Shown: positions 9,759 through 18,785, numbered from the stretch's first letter. The stretch: 43,484 nucleotides of DNA from Candidatus Woesearchaeota archaeon (GCA_016185845.1 JACPMV010000015.1:1-43484), one strand, 5' to 3'. Numbers and translations: made by a program. The notes: generated by a model from the sequence alone, not told the origin.

Positions 9759-10337
9759 TTACTCTTTTACCTTATATTCCGCGTCTATATATTCTTTATG
9801 ATTTTTGTGTTTTTTATGAATTTTTCCGGATATTTTTAGCTTTATCACTGCAATCAAAAATACAAATAATGAAAACAGCAATACTAATAAGATTATCAAT
9901 AAAGGCAATGCAAACAAAAAGCCGATTATGATCAAATACCACTTTGAAAGAAAAGCTAATAATGCCCATCCTTTGTCTTTTGCATAAAGATGTATAAAAT
10001 AGATTACCCCGTATGCAGCAGAAGCCAGCTTATAATTCTTTAATTCTATGCATTTAACCGCGACATCATTAAGCTTTTGCCTGTCTTTTGCAGGTATAAA
10101 ACACAATGCAGCAAGCTCAAACTTGTTTTCTGACACAAATAAATCCCCTAGTTTTACCAGCCTTTCCCTGTCGTTTGCCTTTTCCAGTATTTCTATCGCT
10201 TCCATCAGCCTGCCCTGCCTGTAAAGCTTTTCGCCGACATCTGTCAGGATATTTTTCCTTGACTTTTCATCAAGCATGGAAAGGTTTACGGAACTTATGC
10301 CCTCTTTCAGGATTTTCTCGACAATTGGGTGGTCCAT
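9759..10337 (-). CDS. TPR-like protein with C-terminal TM segment
   Basis: Helical-repeat pattern (LYRQGRLMEAIEILEKAND...) followed by a long hydrophobic stretch. Confidence 0.5.
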   Translation of the reverse strand: MDHPIVEKILKEGISSVNLSMLDEKSRKNILTDVGEKLYRQGRLMEAIEILEKANDRERLVKLGDLFVSENKFELAALCFIPAKDRQKLNDVAVKCIELKNYKLASAAYGVIYFIHLYAKDKGWALLAFLSKWYLIIIGFLFALPLLIILLVLLFSLFVFLIAVIKLKISGKIHKKHKNHKEYIDAEYKVKE

Positions 10338-10441
10338 AATGATTCCATTAGAATTGGATTATTTAAAGTTTATTGAATTATCTACCACTGGACATCCGTG
10401 CGCGTAAGCTATTTAAATGTATTCTGCCATCTCTTGGGCTT

Positions 10442-11158
10442 ATGAAAATGAATTGTAATGATGTTTTAATAGGAAAACCAGCCTTAAATATAGATACCAA
10501 CCTTGCCTATTTTATTGGGGTGCTGAACTCAGACGGATATATTTACATATTTAATGACAAAAAGCGCAATAGAAGACAAATTAGATTAGGGCTAGAAATA
10601 GGTACTAAATCAATAACTATGGGTTTAAAATTTAAGAATATTCTTTTTAATTATTTTGGTAAATCCGTGAATTTAAGACAAAGGCAAAATAGAACTACAT
10701 TAAGCTTACAGACATCTATTAATAAATGTTGGAATCTTTTTAAAAATTGGAATAATGGGAAAATACCTGAAGATATTAAAAATGATAAATCATTGTTTGG
10801 CGCATACTTAGCTGGACTAATAGACGGAGATGGTTATATTAAGATTAAGAAGGATGTGGCAGATAGGCTTATTCCCCAATGTGTTGTAAGGATAGCAAGT
10901 GGTCGTCCATTAGAACATATTAAGAGTTTAATTGAAGAGCATGTTAAATGCAGAGTCCATTTTGAATTTCATAAAAAAAGTAAAGGTGTAAATACTAATT
11001 TTTATATTTCAAAGAAAAGTATACAATTTGTAGAAGAATATGTTTATCCACATTTAGTAATGCCTCATAAGTTGGCTGCCCTTGAAAGATTTTTCAATAT
11101 GAAAGGCGGGCCTGCGAGGATTCGAACCCCGATTTCGGCTCCTATTAGTATAAACTAA
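10442..11158 (+). CDS. LAGLIDADG homing endonuclease (two motifs)
   Basis: P1 LAYFIGVLNSDGYIYIF and P2 FGAYLAGLIDGDGYIKIK; ORF opens at 10373 but the homologous region starts near Met 10442; C-terminus reads antisense through tRNA-Arg. Confidence 0.85.
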   Translation: MKMNCNDVLIGKPALNIDTNLAYFIGVLNSDGYIYIFNDKKRNRRQIRLGLEIGTKSITMGLKFKNILFNYFGKSVNLRQRQNRTTLSLQTSINKCWNLFKNWNNGKIPEDIKNDKSLFGAYLAGLIDGDGYIKIKKDVADRLIPQCVVRIASGRPLEHIKSLIEEHVKCRVHFEFHKKSKGVNTNFYISKKSIQFVEEYVYPHLVMPHKLAALERFFNMKGGPARIRTPISAPISIN

Positions 11159-11209
11159 TAAGATCAACCGGTCCGAAGCCGATTGCACTATCCGTTATGC
11201 TACAGGCCC
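11107..11209 (-). tRNA. tRNA-Arg(TCG) with ~31-nt noncanonical variable-loop intron (intron ~11134-11164)
   Basis: Acceptor GGGCCTG/CAGGCCC; D stem GCAT/GTGC; anticodon arm ATCGG-CTTCGGA-CCGGT; T arm CGGGG-TTCGAAT-CCTCG; extra hairpin TCTTATTAG-TTTATA-CTAATAGGA between anticodon and T arms, with BHB-like CGGT/GCCG helix and TGA/AAA bulges; spliced product is 72 nt. Confidence 0.8.
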
Positions 11210-11278
11210 ATAATTTAAAATCATATCTCAGATATTTAAACTTATTTGATAAAAATAGCCGATAGAATCAAATTTTAG

Positions 11279-12526
11279 TTATTTCGCCAAAGTTGATTTT
11301 ACTATCTTCGCCTTCAAAACCTTTTTTCCCTGAACTTCTTCAATTATAATCTTAAAGTTCTGATAATGTATCTCGTCCCCTGCCTTTGGCGGCCTGCCAA
11401 GGGTTGATGAAGCAAAGCTGTCAAGGCTGTCATAGTCAGATTCCCTTATCGACATGCCTGTCTTTGAATTAAGGTCATCTATTTCAGCTGTTCCCTTTGC
11501 GTCCCATTCATTTTTTGTTATCTGCATCACGCTCGGGTTTATCCTGTCGCTTTCATCGACAATTTCCCCGACAATCTCTTCAAGTATATTCTCAATTGTA
11601 ACCAATCCTACAACCTGGGCCTTGTTGTTTATGACAACTGCCATGTGCTCTTTTCTTGCCTGGAACAGCCTTAGCATGAAATCCAGCCTCTTGTTTTCAA
11701 ACACAAAAAACGGCTTTTTCATTATGTCCTTTACAGGAACATCAAGCTTGTCATCCTTTGCCTGGTGAAGCGCATCCTTTAGATATAATATTCCCACAAT
11801 GCTGTCCCTGTTTTTCTCATAGACCGGAAACCTTGAATAGAGCTTGGTTGATGACAGCTTAAGCACATCCCTTATTTTCATTTCAGATTCTACCATCATC
11901 ATTATTTTCTTCCGGGTCATGACATCAGCAACTGTAGTGTTTCCAAAATCAAAAATCCGCTGTATCAGCCTTTTTTCAACCGGCTTTATTGAGCCTTCTT
12001 CCTCGCTGTACCTGACTATGCTTTTCAGTTCTTCCTTGGTGAAGCTGGGCGATTTTTTTGCTCCGATAAGAATGCTTATTGCTTTTACCAAATAATCAAG
12101 CAGTTTGATCAGGGGGTAAATGAGAACACTGAAGTGCCAGACAACTGGGGCGATTATCGGCGAAATGGCTTCATTGTTGTTTGCGCCTATTGACTTGGGC
12201 ACTATGTCGCCAAAAACAAGTATGACGAATGCCGCAATCCCTGTTGCTATGCCCAATGCATTATTCTGAAAATAACCTATTGTAATGGAAGTTGTTATGA
12301 CGGCTGCTGCAGTATTCACTACGTTATTGGTTATTAATACAGTTGATAAAAGCATCACGGGCTCGTCTTTCAGCCTTTTGACATAAATTGCGCCAAATTT
12401 CTTTTTTTCTATCCACAACCTGACCTTGTATTTGCTCACAGAGAGCAAAGAAGCTTCAGCCATTGCTGACAGCGCCGAGACTATAATCAATCCAATCAAT
12501 ATCAGGATTTGGGTGTAAATAGTCAT
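11279..12526 (-). CDS. CNNM/CorC (HlyC) family transporter with DUF21, CBS pair and CorC domain
   Basis: N-terminal DUF21 membrane region, CBS repeats (VADVMTRKKIMMMVE, VKDIMKKPFFV), C-terminal GTAEIDDLNSKTGM. Confidence 0.92.
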   Translation of the reverse strand: MTIYTQILILIGLIIVSALSAMAEASLLSVSKYKVRLWIEKKKFGAIYVKRLKDEPVMLLSTVLITNNVVNTAAAVITTSITIGYFQNNALGIATGIAAFVILVFGDIVPKSIGANNNEAISPIIAPVVWHFSVLIYPLIKLLDYLVKAISILIGAKKSPSFTKEELKSIVRYSEEEGSIKPVEKRLIQRIFDFGNTTVADVMTRKKIMMMVESEMKIRDVLKLSSTKLYSRFPVYEKNRDSIVGILYLKDALHQAKDDKLDVPVKDIMKKPFFVFENKRLDFMLRLFQARKEHMAVVINNKAQVVGLVTIENILEEIVGEIVDESDRINPSVMQITKNEWDAKGTAEIDDLNSKTGMSIRESDYDSLDSFASSTLGRPPKAGDEIHYQNFKIIIEEVQGKKVLKAKIVKSTLAK

Positions 12527-12531
12527 TTTAG

Positions 12532-14190
12532 CTACATCCTTTCAAGTACCTCAATTCCTAACAAATTCAATCCATTTTTTATAACTTGCCTTACGGCGCT
12601 TATAAGCAGTAATCTTGCATCCTTTATTTTTTTATCTGACTTCAAAATATTATGCGCATGATAGTATTCGTTGAATTTCTGGGCCAGGGAATATGTATAG
12701 CTGGCAATCAAATGGGGCTTCAGGTCATTTGATGATTTAAGGATTGTTTCAGGAAAATTTGACAACAGCCTTATCAATTCCGTTTCTTCCTTTTCTTTTA
12801 GCAAACTTAAATCCGCTTTGGGATTTAGTTTATCTTTTGCCAGTATGCTGCTTATCCTTGCATAAGCATACTGAATATAAGGGGCGGTTTCGCCTTCAAA
12901 TGACAGGGCGTGCTCCCAGTCAAAAATTACGTTCTTTTCAGGGCTTACCCTCAGGATTCCGTATTTTACTGCGCCGTAGGCAATCACTTTTGCTTCATTT
13001 TCATCAGATTTTCCGTACCTTTTTTTCATCTCTTCGTTTGCCTTGCCCAACGCCTCTTTCATGAAATCGCTCAATAAGACCAGATTGCCTTTTCTTGTGG
13101 ACATCTTTCCTTCCTGAAGAAGAACAAAGGAATAGTAGACTGCTCTCGGAGGCTTTAATTCCAGCTCTTTCAGCGCCGCAAATACCTGCTCAGAATATGA
13201 CTTGTGGTCTTCTCCAAAAACCACTATATTATCGGACTTGCTGATTTTATCTATATGATAAGTAATATCCCTTAATGGATACAATGCTGTCCCGTCCGCT
13301 CTCGTCAAAACTAAAACAGGCACTTTTACCCCCAGTCCGTAGCCTTTCTGGTCCAGAACCCACCTGTTGAACCCGTCTATGAACAGCTTGCCTGTTTTCT
13401 CAAGCTTCCTTAATGTTTTTTCAGTCTCCTTGCTCCAGAGATATTTTGATTCGTAGTCAAATACATCATATTTTATTCCAAGCTCTGAGAATATTTTTGC
13501 CTGGCCGTCGATGCATATTTTTACGACATTCTCAAATTTCTTTCTTATTTCCTTGTCGTTTTTTTCCAGCTTGTTCAGCAATTCAAATACCTGCTTTTCA
13601 AGCTCCGGATTTCCCTCCATTTTTTTGTTGATTTCTATGTAAATTTCCAGCAGATTGCCAAATGAAACATTTTTTTTGCTTTCCGCCCCTAAAACGAGCA
13701 TTGCAATCTGCTTTCCGACATTGTTTACAAAATAATGCACTTCAACTTTATATCCCTGGAACCTCAATATTCTCGCTATTGAATCCCCAATCATTGCATT
13801 TCTTGCCCTTCCGACATGCGGGCTTGCATTTGGGTTGATGCTCGTATGCTCCAAAAGTATTTTTTTATTTTTCCCGACATTGGCTGAGCCGTATTTTCCT
13901 TTTTGCTTCAGGACCTGATTTATCGTGTCCTGCGCTATTTTATTTTTGCTTACGAAGAAATTAAGGTAAGGGCCGAGAGATTTGGCTTCACTTACCAATT
14001 TAGTGGGCCTGAATTTATTTGCTAATTCCTTTGAGATATCATTTGGGCTTTTCTTCCACTCTTTAGCCAGGACAAAGCATGGAAATGCGTAATCGCCCAT
14101 TTCAGGGTTTGGAGGAACCTCTAATTCAATATTTTCCAGTTTCGCCTCTTTTTTGAGAAACTTTGCTATTTCTTCCCTGAACTCGTCCAT
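12532..14190 (-). CDS. argS: arginyl-tRNA synthetase
   Basis: HTSINPNASPHVGRARNAMIGDSIARILRFQGYKVEVHYFVNN (HIGH-like), GKMSTRKGNLV, C-terminal DALR domain; Met 14190 preferred start. Confidence 0.95.
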   Translation of the reverse strand: MDEFREEIAKFLKKEAKLENIELEVPPNPEMGDYAFPCFVLAKEWKKSPNDISKELANKFRPTKLVSEAKSLGPYLNFFVSKNKIAQDTINQVLKQKGKYGSANVGKNKKILLEHTSINPNASPHVGRARNAMIGDSIARILRFQGYKVEVHYFVNNVGKQIAMLVLGAESKKNVSFGNLLEIYIEINKKMEGNPELEKQVFELLNKLEKNDKEIRKKFENVVKICIDGQAKIFSELGIKYDVFDYESKYLWSKETEKTLRKLEKTGKLFIDGFNRWVLDQKGYGLGVKVPVLVLTRADGTALYPLRDITYHIDKISKSDNIVVFGEDHKSYSEQVFAALKELELKPPRAVYYSFVLLQEGKMSTRKGNLVLLSDFMKEALGKANEEMKKRYGKSDENEAKVIAYGAVKYGILRVSPEKNVIFDWEHALSFEGETAPYIQYAYARISSILAKDKLNPKADLSLLKEKEETELIRLLSNFPETILKSSNDLKPHLIASYTYSLAQKFNEYYHAHNILKSDKKIKDARLLLISAVRQVIKNGLNLLGIEVLERM

Positions 14191-14282
14191 AAGAAAACAA
14201 TAAAAAAGGTGGGATTTAAAGGTTTTGGTCAATCACACGGATTTAAGCCCTATTGGAAATATTTAGGCTTTAACGCCGCATT

Positions 14283-14477
14283 CTATTTTGTTCTCTTAAT
14301 CATTTCGATGACCTGCTCCTTAGTCATCTTCTCAGTAATGCTTTCTATTTCCTTGACGCTGTCGCCTTTGCTGATGCCCATGCTTTGGAAGAACTTTATG
14401 GCTTTGCCTGGCCCAAGCTTCTTGAATACAGCTTCCACGCCTTCCTCAATCATTGATGTTTCCAATATTGTTTCCAT
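14283..14477 (-). CDS. hypothetical small protein
   Basis: 64-aa ORF, helical composition, between argS and ribB. Confidence 0.5.
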   Translation of the reverse strand: METILETSMIEEGVEAVFKKLGPGKAIKFFQSMGISKGDSVKEIESITEKMTKEQVIEMIKRTK

Positions 14478-14528
14478 TTTTAACCGCTAAATGAATCAAT
14501 AAACTCCTTTGATGCCAATATTTTTAGT

Positions 14529-15146
14529 TTATAGCCTTTTGGCAATAAAAAGATTTCTATTTAATTCTTCTATTTTTATAATTTTTAGGTTGTATTTTTT
14601 AGCCATCCTTTTAATCTCATCCATCTTAGCCATCCTCCCATTCTCCCCAATAATCTCACATATAACCGCAGCAGGATACAATCCAGCCAGTTTGCAGAGT
14701 TCAATCGCTGCTTCCGTATGGCCTGCCCTTTTTCTTAGGCCGCCTTCGTCGCATCTCAAAGGGAAAACATGGCCCGGCTTTGCCAAGTCATTTGGCTTTG
14801 TGTTTTTACCAATAAGCGCTTTTATCGTTTTAGCCCGATCATAGGCTGAAATCCCGGTTGTCGTTCCTTTCTTATAATCAGCAGAAACAGTGAATTTGCA
14901 ATGATGCAGCTCTGTATTGACTTTTGTCATTAGAGGGAGGTTCAGATCATCCAGCCTTTTGCCCAGCATCGGCACGCAGACCAATCCTCTGGCATGTTTA
15001 ATCATGAAGTTTATTTTTTCAGGCGTGACTTTCTCTGCGGCAAGAATTAAATCACCTTCATTTTCGCGGTGCTTTTCATCTATGACAATCAGGAATTTTC
15101 CTTTTTTGAAATCCGAAATTGCATCTTTTAGTGTTGAGAATGGCAT
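14529..15146 (-). CDS. ribB: 3,4-dihydroxy-2-butanone-4-phosphate synthase
   Basis: VIDEKHRENEGDLILAAEKVTPEKINFMIKHARGLVC; GHVFPLRCDEGGLRKRAGHTEAAIEL; Met 15146 preferred start. Confidence 0.95.
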   Translation of the reverse strand: MPFSTLKDAISDFKKGKFLIVIDEKHRENEGDLILAAEKVTPEKINFMIKHARGLVCVPMLGKRLDDLNLPLMTKVNTELHHCKFTVSADYKKGTTTGISAYDRAKTIKALIGKNTKPNDLAKPGHVFPLRCDEGGLRKRAGHTEAAIELCKLAGLYPAAVICEIIGENGRMAKMDEIKRMAKKYNLKIIKIEELNRNLFIAKRL

Positions 15147-15193
15147 TTTTAGTTTGTTGATAAATTTAAAAATTATTAAAAATAAACGAACTT

Positions 15194-16264
15194 TTACAAA
15201 TAACCTTCTACAAGCATATCCTTCCCAATCCGCGAGCATGCAGTATCTTTCAGGTTAATTGCCTTGTCTATCTTGCTGACTCCAAGATTTCCTATTGCTC
15301 CGTGGCCGTTTCCTATGAGCTTCGGCGCGGTAAATATCATTATCTTGTCAACTACCCCTGCCTGGATGGCAGATGAATTGAGCTCGGAGCCCCCTTCTAT
15401 CATTACGCTGGTAATTTCATGCTTTCCAAGCTGCTTCATCAGGTCTGTAATGTCCACCATGCCCCTGCTTGACTTTGCTTCAATTACCCTTATGCCCTTG
15501 TCCTTCATTTTTTGGATTTCATTCTTAGGCGCCTTGTTGGTTGTGGCAATTATAAGCTTTCCGGGATTTTTCATCAGATTGCACTTTTTAGGCATCTTTA
15601 AGGCACTGTCGACAACAATCTTCAAGGGGTCCTTGCCGGCGTATAATCTTGGGGTCAGCTCCGGATCATCCCTCAGCACAGTATTAAGGCCCACCATAAC
15701 AGCATCCACTTCTGTTCTTAATTTATGCACCAATGTCCTTGCTTCCTTGCTGGTGATATATTTAGAATCTCCTGTCTTTGTTGCAATCCTGCCGTCAGCG
15801 CTCATCGCAACCTTGATGATGACAAAAGGCTTTTTTGTTTTCACCCATTTTATAAAAAACTGGTTAAGCTTTTTTGCTTCGTCTTCCAGAATCCCTATCT
15901 TAGTCTTTATTCCGCGGGCTTTTAATTCCATGTAGCCGTGAACTTCAGGATTTGGGTCTTTCATTCCGATAATCACTTCCCTGACTCCCGCCTCAAGGAT
16001 TTTTTCGGTGCATGGGGGGGTCCTTCCCCAGTGCGAGCACGGCTCAAGATTGACATACATCGTAGAATTAATTGTTTTTTTACCGGCATCCTGTATTGCC
16101 AGGACTTCAGCATGCTCTGTGCCGGCCTTCTTGTGCCAGCCCTTGCCTACAATCCTGCCCCTTTTAACAATTATGCAGCCCACCATCGGGTTTGGGCTTG
16201 TCAGCCCTTTTCCCCTCTCGGCAAGCTTCAGGGTCAATTCCATGTATTTCTTATGAGATATCAA
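15194..16264 (-). CDS. ribD: bifunctional riboflavin deaminase/reductase
   Basis: TSPNPMVGCIIVKRGRIVGKGWHKKAGTEHAEVLAI...YVNLEPCSHWGRTPPC; reductase domain VMVGLNTVLRDDPELTPR; TTG start at 16264 preceded by AAAGGGGG SD-like sequence. Confidence 0.93.
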   Translation of the reverse strand: MISHKKYMELTLKLAERGKGLTSPNPMVGCIIVKRGRIVGKGWHKKAGTEHAEVLAIQDAGKKTINSTMYVNLEPCSHWGRTPPCTEKILEAGVREVIIGMKDPNPEVHGYMELKARGIKTKIGILEDEAKKLNQFFIKWVKTKKPFVIIKVAMSADGRIATKTGDSKYITSKEARTLVHKLRTEVDAVMVGLNTVLRDDPELTPRLYAGKDPLKIVVDSALKMPKKCNLMKNPGKLIIATTNKAPKNEIQKMKDKGIRVIEAKSSRGMVDITDLMKQLGKHEITSVMIEGGSELNSSAIQAGVVDKIMIFTAPKLIGNGHGAIGNLGVSKIDKAINLKDTACSRIGKDMLVEGYL

Positions 16265-16299
16265 GCAAACCCCCTTTATGCAGGTAATCGGCAGTTTAT

Positions 16300-16374
16300 A
16301 TTTAAATGTGACGAAAATGCATTGCATTTTCGAACATTTAAATTCGAAAATCTTTGATTTTCTTTATTTAAATG
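16300..16374. repeat. two consecutive perfect hairpins flanked by three ATTTAAATG/CATTTAAAT arms
   Basis: CGAAAATGC-att-GCATTTTCG (16312-16332) and GAAAATC-ttt-GATTTTC (16346-16362) in the ribD/16451 divergent intergenic region. Confidence 0.7.
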
Positions 16375-16450
16375 CTTGGGTTGATTAAATAGTGGTTAAA
16401 AGGAAAGCAAATAAAAAAGTTTATATACAAGCAAAAAAAGAAAGAATTGG

Positions 16451-17176
16451 ATGAATGGACTGGGAGAATTGTCAAGAAGAGCATTCATGGAATTTAGCGC
16501 ACTCTCTGCTGGAAGGCTGGCAGGTGTGCAAATCCCTCAATCAACTCATTCTGAAACAGCTGAAACTAAAGAGTCGATGCTTCTGCATTTAGTCGATTAT
16601 GCAATGACAAGCGCGCCGGATTTGTCTTCCATTCCGGAAGGCTCAAAATACGGGTACGATGAGAATGGCAGGCTGAAATTCACTGAAAAATTTCCAGCTT
16701 ATGGGCACAATTTCGAGGTTACAATCGCCATGACTGACTTAGCCGTTAATTATATAGCAGTTGCAAAGCGCATGAGCACTCCAAATAATCCGACCACTCC
16801 GAAGAAACTGATGGAGCAGATCTCTCCTGGCGGCAGCCATCTTGATGGCATCTTAAGCCATGTTGATTTGTTTGCAGGCCATTTTTATCTAAGGTATAGG
16901 CACCCGGACAATGTTGCATGGCTTAAAGAATTTAAAAAGCCTTATGACTCAGTAACTGGAAATATTAACAACCCCATACTATTTGATGGAGAATTGGCGT
17001 TGCAGAAATACGCAAGCTTGCGGCAGCCCGCCAATAGATTTGTGTCAGCCGTCATTGAAGCAACAAGCCGCCAAATCAAAAATATGGAGGAATCTCCTGA
17101 AAGCTCCGGCAGATATCTTTCTGCGCATAAAGGGTTAAATGGCGCTTTGGGACATTTTAGGCCGCCAGCTACATAA
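16451..17176 (+). CDS. hypothetical protein with possible Tat-like N-terminus
   Basis: 241-aa ORF; N-terminal SRRAFMEFSALSAG resembles SRRxF(L/M). Confidence 0.5.
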   Translation: MNGLGELSRRAFMEFSALSAGRLAGVQIPQSTHSETAETKESMLLHLVDYAMTSAPDLSSIPEGSKYGYDENGRLKFTEKFPAYGHNFEVTIAMTDLAVNYIAVAKRMSTPNNPTTPKKLMEQISPGGSHLDGILSHVDLFAGHFYLRYRHPDNVAWLKEFKKPYDSVTGNINNPILFDGELALQKYASLRQPANRFVSAVIEATSRQIKNMEESPESSGRYLSAHKGLNGALGHFRPPAT

Positions 17177-17230
17177 ATACATACTAAAAACCAAAAGCTT
17201 TATATAGTAGTATAACTTTTATACATACTA
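17177..17230. promoter_or_regulatory. TA-module promoter with direct repeats ATACATACTA (x2) and related inverted TAGTAGTAT
   Basis: ATACATACTA at 17177-17186 and 17221-17230; TAGTAGTAT 17205-17213; TATA-like box between. Confidence 0.5.
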
Positions 17231-17520
17231 TGAAAGCAACAATCGTTCTTGATGAGGAAACGGAGAAGGAGCTGAACGAGCTTAAAGCTTCTGCGAAAGC
17301 TTCAAAAAGCAGGCTAATCAGGGAAGCAGTCAGGGAATTATATCTAAAAGAAAAAAGAGCAAAGGAAAACTTATTGTTTTTTGTTGACATGTATAATGAA
17401 GGAGCAATGACTAAAGACTCCATATTTCTTTTGCTGCCAAGAAAAGATGCAGAAGCAGTCATAATAGGCTCGAAGGCAGGAAAAGAGGCAGCTGAAATTG
17501 CCAAGAAAATTAGTGGCTGA
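17230..17520 (+). CDS. ribbon-helix-helix antitoxin-like protein
   Basis: KATIVLDEETEKELNELKASAKASKSRLIREAVRELYLKEK RHH pattern; overlaps PIN gene downstream. Confidence 0.75.
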   Translation: MKATIVLDEETEKELNELKASAKASKSRLIREAVRELYLKEKRAKENLLFFVDMYNEGAMTKDSIFLLLPRKDAEAVIIGSKAGKEAAEIAKKISG

Positions 17521-17992
17521 CTCTTCAACGCTGATTGCGCTTGAGAGGGCTGATTTGATTAAATTCCTTAGCATGATTAATTATGCGGTAATTATACCCC
17601 CGTCCGTAAAAGACGAAGTGAACAGTGATAAAATATTGAAATTCTGCAAAGTGCAGGAGCTAAATGGAAGGACCCTCAAGCTTAGCAAAAGTCTTGAGCA
17701 TTTGGGCATCGGCAAAGGAGAAGCCCAATGCTGCGCTTTGGCGATTAAGCTAAAATTAAGGTTTATAGTCTGTGATGACAGGAAATTCATAAAGCAGAGA
17801 TTTTTTCTGGACAATAAAAATGTTCAGAATATTAAAGTTTTGGGTTTTTCTTTTTTTCTTCATCTTTTTTATAAGAAAAAACTGATAAAAGGCATATGGC
17901 AGCATTTTGACAGGATTGTAAAGCTGAATAATTGGGAAAGAAGCGAAGTGCAGGTTTCCAATTATACGTTTTTGAAGGAGATGGGATATTAG
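17498..17992 (+). CDS. PIN-domain toxin-like protein (VapC/DUF3368-like)
   Basis: VADSSTLIALERADLI...IPPSVKDEV...GKGEAQCCALAIKLKLRFIVCDDRKF acidic PIN motifs; TTG start overlapping RHH gene. Confidence 0.8.
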   Translation: MPRKLVADSSTLIALERADLIKFLSMINYAVIIPPSVKDEVNSDKILKFCKVQELNGRTLKLSKSLEHLGIGKGEAQCCALAIKLKLRFIVCDDRKFIKQRFFLDNKNVQNIKVLGFSFFLHLFYKKKLIKGIWQHFDRIVKLNNWERSEVQVSNYTFLKEMGY

Positions 17993-18225
17993 TCTCCAAT
18001 GTTTTAAATGAAATTGTTTAAGTCCGTTTTATTGAAAGAAATTTTTCTCAAGGTTTGGAAAAATTATTGTTATAGAGTATTACTGATTATCCTAAACAAA
18101 ATTTATCGGAGGCAAATACAAAACAGCACTTTTAATCCCGAGGGGTTCTAAAATAGCTATAACATCCTGCCTCGAAAAGAATCTATCTCCCAAGCTTTCA
18201 TGCTTAAGCTTTTAGGTGATAAGAA

Positions 18226-18666
18226 TTAAGATCTTCCGTCTTTCTTCGCGCGTTCTTCTGCCTCCTTCGCTAAATTAAGAGCTTTTAAACTGTTTCCTAA
18301 TACTGCCAAACCTAGAAATCCAAGAGGGATAAAAATGCCCAATCTAATGGCTTCCGCATTCGCATTGTAACTTCCAGCATATTCCTGTTCTACCGGATTG
18401 CTTAAAAGCTGTTCTAATCTTTCTTCTCTTTGAGCTATAGCAGATTTATAAGTTTTCTCATCAAAAAAGCTTTTATAATCACGGCGGGCTCTTGCCGCTT
18501 GGCTCTCCAATTGTGATATTTCGACCTGAATTCTTGGCACTTCAGAAATTTCTCTGTAATGGTTATAAATCCTATCCTTTAGATATGCCAAACCTCCGGC
18601 TGTTAATAACATTGATGTGAGTCCACCATATATAAGAGTTTCTGCGAGAGTTTTCCGTGATATCAT
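18226..18666 (-). CDS. hypothetical membrane-associated protein
   Basis: 146-aa ORF, N- and C-terminal hydrophobic segments with coiled-coil middle. Confidence 0.5.
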   Translation of the reverse strand: MISRKTLAETLIYGGLTSMLLTAGGLAYLKDRIYNHYREISEVPRIQVEISQLESQAARARRDYKSFFDEKTYKSAIAQREERLEQLLSNPVEQEYAGSYNANAEAIRLGIFIPLGFLGLAVLGNSLKALNLAKEAEERAKKDGRS

Positions 18667-18785
18667 AAGTTTACCCCTGCAACACGTGCTTAAAACTAAA
18701 TTAAAATTATTTCAATATATATAAAGTTTTCTAAGATAGAAGCCTTCCACATACTCGGCTAGCGAGTTGCGGCTAACTAAAATTT

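Noticed and set aside
10106-10339. Plus-strand ORF 10106..10339
   Set aside because: Antisense to the TPR-like gene; low-complexity shadow ORF
11107-11209. Reading this tRNA as tRNA-Pro(CGG) with stem TCGGC/GCCGA and a long loop
   Set aside because: It would need a 3-nt variable loop and shifted numbering; the register ATCGG-CTTCGGA-CCGGT gives standard D-arm spacing and a normal tRNA-Arg after intron removal
17371-17814. Minus-strand ORFs 17371..17574 and 17581..17814
   Set aside because: Antisense to the RHH/PIN pair, which has clear family motifs
18740-18780. AGCGAGT shared among 18749, 27184, 35309 and the 39694 insert
   Set aside because: A 7-mer is expected several times by chance in 43 kb on both strands; not evidence of a repeat family by itself
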